Shown here: piece after piece, positions 41,401 to 54,700 of the stretch
Layout: every line of letters starts with the position of its first letter
How positions within the stretch are numbered: the stretch's first letter is position 1
Origin: Serripes groenlandicus
Lineage: Eukaryota > Mollusca > Bivalvia > Cardiida > Cardiidae
Reading direction: 5' to 3'
Length of the DNA: 64,000 nt
NCBI GenBank assembly: GCA_031761405.1
Contig: JASEVX010000011.1
Coordinates: forward strand, 19,056,303-19,120,302
The notes under the pieces: generated by a model
What the model was told of the DNA's origin: nothing
Databases searched by the model: none
What the model saw: only the letters and a program-made list of their open reading frames with translations
Position numbers and translations under genes: made by a program

Positions 41401-44400
41401 TAAAAACAGTCCGTATTATGGTATGGTCATGTCCCTCCGTCCGTCCGTCCGTCCGTCCATTCGGGTTTTCCGCACTTTTTTCTTACATACTTTGAGCTAT
41501 TGAGCTGAAATTTTGTATAAGGCTTTGTAGTGATGTGTCACAGATCAAGTTCATATTTCCTGGGATTTCGTCAATTTTTGAATGAGTTATGCCCCTTTTT
41601 GGACTTAGAATATTTGTTAGAATATTTGTTTTCCGCACTTTTTTTCTACATGCTTTGATCTATTGAGCTGAAATTATGTATATGGCTTTGTAATCATGAG
41701 TTACAGATCAAGTTTACATTTCCTCGGATTTCGTCAATTTTTGAGTTATGCCCCTTTTTGGACTTAGAATATTGGTTTTCCGCACTTTTTTCTTACATAC
41801 TTTGAGCTATTGACCTGAAATTGTGTATTAGGCTTTGTAGTGATATGTCACAGATCAAGTTCATATTTCCTGGGATTTCGTCAATTCTTGAATGAGTTAT
41901 GCCCCTTTTTGGACTTAGAATATTTGTTTTCCGCACTTTTTTTCTACATGCTTTGATGTATTGAGCTGAAATTATGTATATGGCTTTGTAATCAAGTGTC
42001 ACAGATCAAGTTCACATTTCCTCGGATTTCGTCAATTTTTGAATGAGTTATGCCCCTTTTTGGACTTAGAATATTTGTCAATTTCTGCATGAGTTATGCA
42101 TTTTTCATAGTTTCCCATTATTCTTTAACAACTTATTCCTGAACGACTTTATTAACTTTTTACAAACAAACAATATATCAAAACAAAGAGGAAACTTACA
42201 AAGAAGTTCCTGACGGGCGTATTATGTACCGTTTGCGGTACTCTTGTTCGCATAGACTGTTTGTTCGCCCATTGGTGGACATTGAATGAAGCTTTTCACA
42301 CAAAGATTGTTCGATGAGCTTGGGTTCGAACTAACAACCCCTCAATTGACACAGCTTATGTCGATACCAATGCTAGGCTCAAAACTTTGAACAATGTTTA
42401 CACATTCAAGTCCAAGTCTCTACGAATCCGCCGTGGCCTAGTAGTTAGCGTCAGGGATTTGGAACTGGGCGTCCTGGGTTCGTTCCTCAGTCGCGGCGCT
42501 GTGGTCATGGTGGTGTGCCCTTGGAAAAGGCACATCTCCTAGCATAGTACTGTTTTGTTTACCCAGGGACCATGAATAAGTGAACTGTCGCCGTGATATA
42601 ACTGAAATAATGTTTTAAACGGCGTTAAAACCCCAACAAAACAAACACACACATCCAAGTCTCTATATAATGCTTCTTTTTTGCAGATATTATGTAGACA
42701 TTTCTTCCTTTTTTCAGGTACTATGTAGGCATGTGTGGAGACGGTGCCAATGACTGTGGCGCGCTGAAGACGGCCCATGCCGGCATATCGCTGTCGGAGG
42801 CCGAGGCCTCCGTGGCCTCTCCATTTACGTCAAAAACCAACAACGTATCATGTGTACCCACAACTATTAGGTAAACCACGATTTTTGACTTTAGTTGTGC
42901 TCTACAGTCCATTTAACCTTTCACACATACAACTATTGTACGTGGCATCCGTTTCACAATTCGTGTTGTGCCTGTTCTGGGAGTTTCCGTATCTTATAAG
43001 TAGGGTAAATAACAAGAGACTTCGTTTCGTGAACATTTAATGTCTTCTATAGTCTTCGTAAAAACTGAAAGCATACATGGAACACTTATTACAACACTAG
43101 ACGAAACATACATTCAAGAAACAGTGAAATATCAGGGGTCGGTTAATTTTGCTTACGATTAAAGGATGTAAAAAACACCATAAATTCTTATATAAGAGCC
43201 AAGAAACATGTAAGGCATGACACAACGTATCTTATAAAACATTAGTATTACCTCCATGCTGTCCTTTAAAACCCTTGAACCCGTAACATTGAGAAATCAA
43301 ATGTTTCTTTTCAGTCAGAAATTTTTTCTCATCGTTTAAATGCCCGGATAAATCATCAAGGGAAATAACTCTTCAAAGTTAAATTGAAGAATTTCAAAGC
43401 GCTGAAAGTCCAGCAATTACAACTATTCTGTAGCAGACGACTTTGAAAATATTTAGGCAAAAACATGGAAGTTCTCTATAAATGAGGATTACTGAAAATG
43501 TTTTCAAAATTCGTCTGCAGGAGAGGCGTCAGAAAGCACATATATGTGGGAAAGGGTTAATCGAGGCTTGTATAGATTCAGATATACCAACGCATCCACG
43601 CACTTTAATCTGAGTATAAACTGTTCCCCGAGTTGTCACATAATCACCCTTAAAACAATTGGTAAAGTTTTCTTGTATTTGGATTCGATTACACTGATGC
43701 GTTGGCAGGTCTTTATCTGCTCTTTTGTCGATTTGACGCTTATGTTGGGTTTTCTGCCTGAGTGTGGTCTATTTAAATCGCAAATAGCGTTTTAACTGCG
43801 TGTATATGTTTGTTTGTATGGTGTTGTACGCCTACTTCAACAATATTTCTGTTATATCACTGCGTTTCCTGGGTAAGTTACCAGTACTACTGGTCCAATT
43901 ATCCGGACACCAGTCAGTCAGTCGTAATGCTAACACGACAACCCTGAGCGCCAAGAGGAGAAAGCCATTATTACCATGTTTAAAGACATGCGTGTATATG
44001 TGACGCCCCCAAGTTACATGTACGTGTTTATTTAACATGGCTGGAAAAGTTGCAAGGTTGAACATTTTGTACCTGAATCGGAGTGGGGCAAACTGTCAGT
44101 TTCGATATTATAAATAACGAACATAGGATGTAACAAATCACTAAACAAATAGTTATAATGCTTCCTTTCTTTCAAACACTTTTTCTACACTTTATACATA
44201 AGATGATAATCAAAATTTAATATATAATTTCTGTGAGCGCGCTAAAAGAAAGCACTGTTTCGGAAGAAAGATTCAAACAAAGATGTCCAAGGTGATTGAT
44301 CGTTTGGTTTGTTGGGGGCTAAACGCCGCTTTCCACACTGTATCGAGCATATCGGTCAGTTCGCCTAGCAGTGTTTTTCCTGGCTTTCCCACACCAGAAC

Positions 44401-47400
44401 TCTACACTGACAACAGCCTTCCTTCCAAGCGACGTTTAAGCTAGTGATATTTAGTCTATGCTATGTGTTGCTTTATTTACAAGACACCCTTATAAATCCA
44501 ACCGCAAAGACTTACAAAATAACAAATGATTTGCGTTAACTTTGCAGAGAAGGACGAGCTGCCTTGATGACGAGTTTTGGTATCTTCAAATACATGGCGT
44601 GTTACAGTTTGACTCAGTTTGTGTCCGTCATAATACTCTATATTGTAAGTATGCATTAACCTTTTCACTGCCGAACTTCTCAAAGTCGACTCTCCTATGT
44701 GGTATAATGTAATGTCTAAGTGGCAAACAATGCAGATTTCAGGCGAGACAGCATGTTACGAACTGTCTCACCTGAATCTGCATTGTTTGCAAAAGCCATT
44801 AATTGCCTTTGGCAGTGAAAGGGCTGCTGAAAATGTAACTTTATTTGCATTACGAGGCCTTGGCGTGAAACGGTTGTAACTAAAAACCTATTTTGAAAAC
44901 CCTGGTTCAGGGGCAATTTTGACCACTTTGTAAACAATGCAAATTTAGGTGCCATTGCTCAGAACGAGCAATGGCATCTAAATTTCCATTGTTTACCAAG
45001 AAAAATGATTTAACGCTTATAAAGACTTTATGGTGAGGCGATAAACCTTTGTAAAAAAAAATACCAATTTTAGTTACAACCGTTTCACGCCAAGCCCTTG
45101 ATTAGTCCAAGAATTTCTTATTGATCCTTGTTATCATGTTTCTTAAGCCGAGCCCCGGTAGCTCAGTCGGTAGCGACGCGGGCATTCAATCCAGAGGTTT
45201 TTAGTTCGAATCCCGGCTCGGCCAACTTCCTTTCCGAGTAAAAACGGCGTTAAACCCCAATAAATCAAATCAAATCATGTTTCTTATCGTAAGTGTATCT
45301 TTGAAGTTATCCCCATTGTAATATTTTATATTGTTGTTTCATTTGTCTGCGTGTTACAGTTAGACTCAGTTTGATTCTGTCATCCTATTTTATATTGTAT
45401 GTATATATTAAGAAAATTTAACTTGTTTTCAATAGTTCAAGTGTTTCAACGATTGTTCCTTATTATCTTTTTTAATATTGTTTGTTTATCCGGGGACGTA
45501 GATAAGAGGGATAAGCAACTCCACCTGTACACATGTTATCTGGTTAAAATATCACATGGAGAAATCAAATTTTCCAAATTTTCACATTTTGTAGCAAATA
45601 AAATTTTAAAGTCACATTTGGCACATACACAAAACATACATATTCTGAAAGCTTAAAATTTCATCTAAAGTTAGAGATACAATGAACAACTGGAATGTCT
45701 TTGTATTTTGAATAATGACTGGTTTAAAAGACACAGATATTATGATTTCTGAATTATATTAATTTTATTCCAAAAATCAATAGACTGACATTATTCCTAA
45801 GGATAAAATATTATCAAAACGTATAGTATATCAAAATAGTTTTATATACAGCAATAGAAGAATGTTTTATACTTCCATAAAATATATTTGTTATTTTCAT
45901 ATTTTCAGTAGTTTTTGAGTTTTACTTGCTACAAATGTTGGGATGGGGGATATTTTGGTATACAACTTACTTACTTATCCCTGTTATCTACGTCCCTGGT
46001 TTATCTTGTAAGTTATCCTCATTGTGCTCGTGTATGTGCTAGTTTATATGAAGAAGAGCGCCGCAAGCGATCTCCAACGCTCGTCCGCTTTTTTCTGAGT
46101 AGAAACAAATGACATTACTGAATAATTATTAACGCCAGAGTTATGTGACTTGGTATAGACATGCGTATTGTTCCTAGGAACATGTGTTCCAAGTTTCATT
46201 TGAAAATGTATAACGGTTTTCTTGAGTTATGAGGTAAGGTTAACGTTTTGGTACGACGCAGTCGACGACGACGCAGACGACGACGCCGCCAAGGGTATCA
46301 CAATATCCCGACTTTCTTCTTCGAAAAAGAAGACGAGCTCATAAATGATAATAAAATATATTGCTTTTACAGGCATTAATAAACCTTGGAGATTTCCAGT
46401 TTTTGTACACTGATCTCTTTTTGGTGACAACTCTAAGTATAACGTGTAAGTATCGCTTGACATTATTAACCCTCATCCTGCTGAATTCATGCAATCGTTA
46501 TCATCACCACCCTGATTGTTTACGAGATGACTCTTAGTAAGACAGTAGACTGGGATGGGGGAGTCGGGCATGGGCCATATGGGGGCCCGCTACATCCGCC
46601 ACTACATTTGCCACGCTTTCTCTTTGTTTACCATTATTTTTTCGACGTGCCCTAGGTCCCCCGGTTTATCCGCAACTGTATATTTCACGTGAATTCTTTC
46701 TTTTTTTCCGTTTCTCTTCGCAAATGTTAATAATGTTAACCAGCGTCCATATTTGACCTCTCGGCGCATTAATTTCTAAAGCATTTCTTAAACGTATATA
46801 GGAGTACTCACGCCTTATCTTTTTCACTGATGTTCCAACAACATTAAAATGACATTTATGGGGTTTATCCTAACCTTTTAAATGCAGTTTTGTTGAATCC
46901 ATGATGAACTATTTTTCTCGCGCAGTTTCTCATGCGTTGTTTGGTGCTAACAGCAATTGCCAGGCTGCCAACTCCGAAACAAGTGGTAGTACTACTATGA
47001 CCAGGGGCTAAAGCCTCAGGCCAAAAATCGGCTCATACACTGATACATGTATGTTAAGCAACCAGATTACGGTGTTCGATTTGGTAATTGAAACATGTTG
47101 TGTGACAGAGATAAGTTTTCTCCTCCGTGACTATCTATGCACGTGTATTGTTTTCCAGTTGGCTATACCGGCGCCTACAGCAAGTTATCCAAAGTTGCGC
47201 CCCCTGTCAGTTTACTCACTCTGCCACCTATCCTCGCCCTGATTGGTCAGATGGCTATCATGTCAACAGTACAGGTTGCTATGTATCTCACTATACAACA
47301 AGCGCCATGGTAGGTACCAAACGTTTAACATTATCTTTCAATGCTGATTTTTAGATCACCTGAGCCGAAGGCTCAAGTTGATTTTTTTACCACTCTCTGT

Positions 47401-50400
47401 CCGTCGCCCGCCCGCCCGTCTGTCGCCTGTCCGTCATCTATTGCCGTCCGTTATTAACTTTAGCTTTAAACGACATATTCTCCTAAACCACTAGACTAAT
47501 TTCACCCAAACTTTAAAGGAATGTTTATTTGGTGTTCCTCCTTCATCAGTGTTCATTTATTTTTATTATATGAAGAACTTTGGTTGCTGCGGCATCAGAA
47601 AGGGGGTCAAATGACCATCTTTAAAATTCTTCTCCTCTGAATGGGTGACCATCTACACAAGTTGTTCAAGCCATATCGATCGGTGGAAAACCGTGGCAGC
47701 CAGACGACATCAGAAAAGGGTCAAAATGAAAAAGAAAATAATTTTTATGAAAGTGCTGGTCTGATTTCAAGATAATTGCGTAGAAATATTCATTTAGAGA
47801 ACCGACCCTACCTATGTGTTTCAAGCAATAATGATTGGTTGAAAAACTATGCATAAAGGTGTCATCAGAAAAGGGGTATAACTAACTTTAAGCTTCAAAT
47901 GACATCTCCTCCTTATCCACTGGACCATATCGAGGGCTTGGCGTGAAACGGTTGTATCTAAAATTGATATTTCTTTTACCAAGGTTAGTCACCTCGCCAT
48001 AAAGTCTTTATAAGCGTTAAATCATTTTTCTTGGCTCTTTCTGACATCTAAATTTGCATTGTTTACAAAGGGGTCAAAATTGCCCCTAAACCAGGGTTTT
48101 CAAAACAGGTTTTTAGTTACAACCGTTTCACGTCAAGCCCTCGATATTCAGCCAGACTTAATAGTAATGTTCCTTTGGTCCTCTTTCCTCATCTACAAAA
48201 GTTGTTCAACCCATATTGATTGGTTGAACAACAAAGAGGCCTGCAGACGGCATCTGAAAAGGGGAAAAGCGCAGAATATTTTAAATCCATTCTCATTCAA
48301 GTTATCATCTGATTTCTGGATAGTTTTTGCAGAAATGTTCTTTTAGTGAACTTCTACATAGTTCAACCAAACTTCACAGGAATATTCCTGTGGCGGTCCT
48401 CGTTTGAATTGTCCAATGATTTAATGTCTTAGTACAAACTGTCGTTTATTGATAAGCTGTTTCATTTGTAATTCATTGCCACTCTTGATCAAATGTTTCC
48501 ATTAAATAGCAGAAGCATTTGCTACGACTCACTCAGGTGATCAATTTAGGGCCGTATAGGCAGGCCCTCTTGTTTTAGGACTGGTCAAGTTATGAATGTA
48601 TAAAAGAGTCCATAGCTAATTATAGAAGTATCAAGATACAAAATTGAGTTGAGCAGCTAAATAGTAGGGAGTCGGCTCAGACGGCCCGAATTAACAGGCT
48701 GCCCTTGCTCTATACTGATGGCACACTTTTCACAAACTTGGTTCCAACAGTCGAAAGTTTAAGACATAAGCTGTTGTGATAAAATAACTGGCAGTCGGTT
48801 CAGAGGTTGTGATTTCGAATTCAAGCTCGGCATATATTTTTTCCGACGTTTGACAAAAGTCACTGTTACAAGCGTCTTACATCAACGGCCTAACAGTCTA
48901 TATGGGAAAGCAGTCAGTTGCCTGGGACATGCTTCTGTGTTGAGTACTTGCGTGAAAAAGACAGGAATTACATGGGTTTGTGAACTGATCACCGTGATAT
49001 GTGTGATTTTGTAAACAAAAATCAAAGCGCCGAGTTTGAATATATATATATATATAGGCATATACGATAATGCTCGATCTCCAACTCAATTCGGCTACAC
49101 TTTCAGCATTGATTGCTTATTGACGTTAGAACGTACAGACGTGTCTAACTTGTACATTGCATGACATCGAGTCCTTTAAACCTTTGTCTTATCATCTGGA
49201 CGCTTTAATATATCGTGTCTCTGCATCACTGGTGGAACTATATATTTGGCGGATTAACGGATGTAGGTTAATTGGTTTGCAGTAAGGAATAAAAAGTCAA
49301 CGGGCTGTCCAAAACTGACTATGTAATTGTTTTCGTTGTTTTTGTTTCTGTTAGCATTGTGGCGATTGTCAAACCAATCGCCACAAAAACCGATGTTAAA
49401 CAAATCAAACGATCCTTTCTACAACCGAAGAGGATGAATACCACTACACAAAAAACGTCTACTCGGCTATTTTCACAAACTCTTTACACCAGTATATCAT
49501 GTTTAACATGACAGCCCTTTTAAAGAAACCCACTTTATGCTATGCGGTTTGTTCTTTTTCACTAGGTTCGTACCGTTCGAGGAGAATTCGGATGACGAGT
49601 ACGATTACGACAACTGGGCCGTGTACACCATCTCTCCATACCAGTTTATCATGCTAGCCTTTCAATTTAACAATGACAGCCCTTTTAAAGAAACCCCCTT
49701 TATAAAATGCTATGCGGTTTGTTCTTTTTAACTAGGTTTGTACCGTTCGGGGAGAACCCGGATGACGAATACGATTACCTAAGTTATGTCAACTTGGCCG
49801 TGTACACCATCTCTTCATACCAGTTTATTATGTTAGCCTTTCAATTTAACAATGACAGCCCTTTATAGAAACTCCATTTATGTAATGCTATGTGTTTATT
49901 TATTTTTTTTCACTAGGTTTGTACCGTTCGAGGAGAATCCGGATGACGAGTACGATTACCTAAGTTACGTTAACTGGGCCGTGTACACCATCTCTTCATA
50001 TCAGTATATCATGCTAGCAGTTATATTTGCTAAAGGCAAACCCTATAGAAAACCCATCTATACAAATAGTATGTACTTATAAATTTTATTCGCATTATAT
50101 TTCACATGTCACGTATTATACTTCACATGTCACGTATCTCACTTGTCACTATTATTGCATTTCGATGGCTTAGCGTGAAACGGTTGTAACTGTTTGTAAT
50201 TTAAGAAGCAGTTACACATGTTTCTCGCTGAGCCAACGATTTGCAAAACTCAAAAGGCCAATTTCTTCCAATGTAGCGATCAGCATACAATGTGTAAAGT
50301 TGTAAAAGATTTTCGGCGCAACTGTATAACATCATGTTTGATATATGAGCCGTTCCGCGAGAAAACCAACAGTGCGTAAAGAATCGACCAGGATTAGCAT

Positions 50401-51645
50401 AAGCATGCCGCACAAGCTAACCCGGACAGACACCTTTCGCCTTCTGTGGATTTTCTGTTTCATGAATCATTACTCTATACCTCTGTCTCACTGAGACGAA
50501 ATGTGTCGGCCCAGATTAGCCTGTTGATCTGGGTCGATACATTACGCAGAGTCCGTAATGCTTGTTTTTCTCGTGGAACGGCTCATATTTCTTTAACCTT
50601 TGAAATGGTGTAAATAATAAGACTAATGATCTAGTAGTGATATACGCTTTTACATCTTTTGGAGAAAAAAGTATTTATTAACACCTATCGCCAGTAGCAA
50701 CATATGAAATCGGTGATATTTGAACCAGTTACACGTTATATGTAATATATATGTTACGTTCGGAGAAGGCACTGGTATTATGTTAATGATTACCGGTCTG
50801 TTTTTTTCGAAAGAATATAACTTCAAATCTCTTTGGGTGGATGAGTGCAAGTGCATGCTTGAGGGAAGGTATTGCAGTATTAACGTAAAGGTGCTGATCT
50901 CCAGATGGAGATAAAAAAAAAAATAGAAATGTTGAAACAAAGTAAGTAGTAAATAGTTAAAAACTATTTTGGTAGTAGATGTCGAAAAACAGTCAATTGA
51001 ATGTCATGAAAATGTACACAATTTGGAAAGTGAAATGATTACTCTAATTTTATCACAGGATTATGATTCTTATATTTCAAGACAACTTTTGAACAGTTTT
51101 AAGAACGTTGACTATACTATCTATACTCCGGAGTTCAGCACCTTTAAAGCATGCAAGCTGAGCAAGTTCGAAAGTTTGTCTTGTACTGTGTCATCCTAGG
51201 ACTGACAGAAAAAATGCACAGACTTTCGAAGAGTAATTGAGCCCATCCATGCAAAAAGGTACAAGTTGTTCTTTGTGAATAGTTTTGATTTCAGATCAGC
51301 CAGTGCATCTGCTCTAGCCTCAGTCACATCAAGTCACTTGACTGTACAGAGGCGTAGGCGCAGGGTGATCTCGATCTTCGCTTGGCTCCAATTTCAATTC
51401 TAGTATGACGTGCCAAAAAATGTGATATTTTTCTCAATCATTTCAGTGCCTTTCCTATTCAATGTGTTGGTGGTTTTGGCTGTCAATATTTGGTTCAACG
51501 TTTACCCAACGGATGGTGTCGCGGAATTTATGATGGTAACTGTCTTTCTAATACTTACTACAAGTATGCTCTCTCTCTGTCTCTGTCTCTGTCTGTGCCT
51601 GTCTCTGTCTGTCTGTCTCTGTCTGTCTGTCTCTGTTTGTCTGCC

Positions 51646-51680
<35 letters not shown>

Positions 51681-51681
51681 A

Positions 51682-51728
<47 letters not shown>

Positions 51729-54700
51729 GTATGTCTGTCTCTGTATGTCTGTCTGTCTCTGTCTGTCTCTGTCTGTCTCTGTCTCTCACATCTGCCTGTT
51801 ACATACATGTGTTGCCAAATGATAAGTGTGCACGTTCACGCTTAGTGAACTGTGCAGACCCATATCAGACTGCGTTGATATGCAGGATGATCTGGATCTA
51901 CACTGCTCGAAAACGCCTTCAAAACTCGCTACATATACAAACTTGTCGTAGAGTGATTTTGTCGTAAAGCAAATATATTTAAGGTAAAAAGTAAATTACA
52001 AAAAAGAAGTTATTGGTTTATCAACAAACGATGAGCCAATATAGTGATAGTACATGGGGTATAGTATTCAAGAATGTTAAAGCGTCATACATGTATGTTA
52101 GACTAAAATTGCTTTATTTTGTGTGATACATGAAATCGAATTATTTTTTCAAAGAATCACTGATTTGCATATTGTGTTTTATTTATAGCTCCAGACCCCA
52201 CCCACTGTACCGTATAGATTTATATATCTTGGTGTTGCAGTAGGAAACTTTATGCTGTGCTTAATCTTAGAGGTGCGTACAAATTTACATTACGATACAT
52301 TATTGCATTTCCTTTACAACTTAATTCGTATTATTGCTAACATTTATAAAAAGTAAATAGCATAAGGTATATTTAACATCTAAAAATATAAGACGCGGGC
52401 TTCTGACCGGCGACTAATAAAGTCACAACGGCACAATAGCATAGGGTATAATGAGAGAGGGAGCGGTCGTACTAATACCTACTTAATACCTACCAGATGT
52501 AGCGAAAAACTACAATCATGGTAGACAGTGACTCAGGTTTATAGTGCCGTCATGTGATCCAAATGTCCCGTGTTCGAATTCTCTGCAGAGTGGGGCAAGT
52601 TTTTGATGTTGACTTCCTAATCCGCTCGACGCGAGTACCGGATGCAAAGCCAGGTTAAAGACATATATCTAGTGATTAAGGTAGTAAGACCCTTAATGGG
52701 CATCATTCAAACTATGATCAGCTTGATAATTTCTTAATGTGTATCATTTCCTGGATTCAAAAACAAAATTGAAAAGAAATTTACTGTCAAATAACAATTT
52801 TATTTGAATTTGAATTACCCTACCCCATTTCAGAATTTTCGATAAAAACGACTTCACCCGAGAGACAAGAAAATCTTTTATTTCATTTATCTTTCAACAT
52901 TTTGGTAATAATTTGGTATGAAAGTAACAAGAAATATATTTGCTTTCAGAAATAATACATTATTGATCACATCACCAACAAATATAATCAAACTGTACTG
53001 AAATAGCCATATGGTGTATTACAATTTTAACATTCTGTTTTGACCGCGTAAAATTGGTACATCGACGTTTAAAAGCAAAATCAACAAGTTCTAGAAATAC
53101 TCATGACCTGTTCTTTATTAATAATTAACTTTAACCTTTTGGGAACATTATGCCAAAAATGTTTTACCGTCTCATATATTTTTTTTTTATTTCGCTCCTA
53201 TTGCCTTTTATGTGAAGTAACAATTGGACTGCATTAAGACCCCTATTATTATTATAAAAGTCGAACCTGTACGAATGACCACCTTGGAATAGCACTTTAT
53301 GTCTACATCGACCTAACTTGTAGTTTACCAAAATACTAATTGTCTGTATTAATGATCCTGTAATTAAAGACCACCTGTGAACAAATACCAGATTGTTCAC
53401 TTCCCATGAGTGGTCTTTAAACACAGGTTTGACTGTACACGTTATTACATGTACATGTTATTTCATATTCAGATGTATGTATACATGTAATTACTTATAA
53501 ATTGTTATTTCATTTCCAGATGTATGTATACATGTAATTACTTTCTGTCTTATACATTTTTATTCCATTTTCAGATGTATGTATTAGACAGCCATTTTGT
53601 GACTGTGACTCTACAAGATAAGATAAACCGATGTATTCCCGGTCAGCTTCCAAAGTAAGTCAATCAAATTGTCTATACATATTTCCAATCAGTGATTGAT
53701 TGATTGATTGATTGATTGGTTAGTGTTTTACGCCGCTTTTAACAAGTTTTCAGTTATATCACAGTGTTTCCTTTGTAAGTTACCAGTACTACTGGTCCGT
53801 TTATCCTGACACAAGCCAGTCAGTCGTAATGCTAACCACGAAAGCGTAGCCATTACTACCATTTTTAAAGTATTTGGTATCACTCGGCCGGGGATCGAAC
53901 CCACGACCTCTACGACCGAGGCAGACGCTCTAACACTACACCAGCGAAGCGGTAAATTGTCTATAAATAGTTCTAATACAAAATATGATCAAGTTGGCAG
54001 CTTCGGATATCTTCCCACGTGGTCAATGCTTTAGTGACACCATATGCATAACATTCAATAATTCATTCTTCAACCGCCGGTATACGAATAATTGGCGAAC
54101 GGATGCCCTAAATTTTCTGCATATTCACTGATCGCAAATGCCTCACGGTTGTTTTTGCTCAATGGTTTTAATTCGTATGCTGTAGAACTGTCAAATTGAG
54201 ACTGCATATGGGAAAGGGTTAATCATTTCTAAGTAATCCATTTTAACTTAAAGCAAATATAACAAAAATATCATGGTGATAAGACTGCAACAAAATTTCC
54301 GTTTGTCTTACTTTTCTCTCAACAGGTATCATGAAACAGAGAAATCAATACGAAATAATCCCAACTGGCCTAGTGTCAAAACGGAAGATCTTGCTGAAAC
54401 ATTCCATCGACTGGATAGTGCCTACCACAGTTTATCACAGGTCAACTTGGGGGCGGATCTGGATGACATCTCGCTGTCGTCTGGGAGTGAAACCGGAAGT
54501 ACTCAAGGTAAGAGATAAAACGCGGTGTATAAATTCCTAATCGGACCCCACTAGGTTATTTACGGAAATACTTAATGATATTTATGGGGGAGATCCTAAC
54601 CTTTTAAATGCAGTTTTGATAAATACATGATGAAATATTTATCTCGCGCAGTCTCACCCTAAATTGCGTTGTTCGGTGTTAACAGCAATTGGCAGGCTGC

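Larger units (their letters stand above)
49500..49916 (+). repeat. ~175-bp tandem unit: intron end plus 5' part of exon 26
   Basis: AACAATGACAGCCCTTTTAA, GCTATGCGGTTTGTTCTTTT and the acceptor precede each of the three exon copies; acceptor ends at 49565, 49735 and 49916 (170 and 181 bp apart). Confidence 0.92.

Noticed and set aside
49566..50068. Mutually exclusive alternative exons
   Set aside because: The two upstream copies of exon 26 have no donor and contain stops, so they cannot be swapped with the third copy.
50969..51199. 76-codon open frame (starts [20 protein letters not shown])
   Set aside because: Looks somewhat protein-like, but has no fitting splice sites, no recognised homology and no phase match to exons 26 and 27.
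51410..51967. 185-codon open frame with [11 protein letters not shown] repeats
   Set aside because: Exon 27 read through its donor into a TGTC microsatellite.
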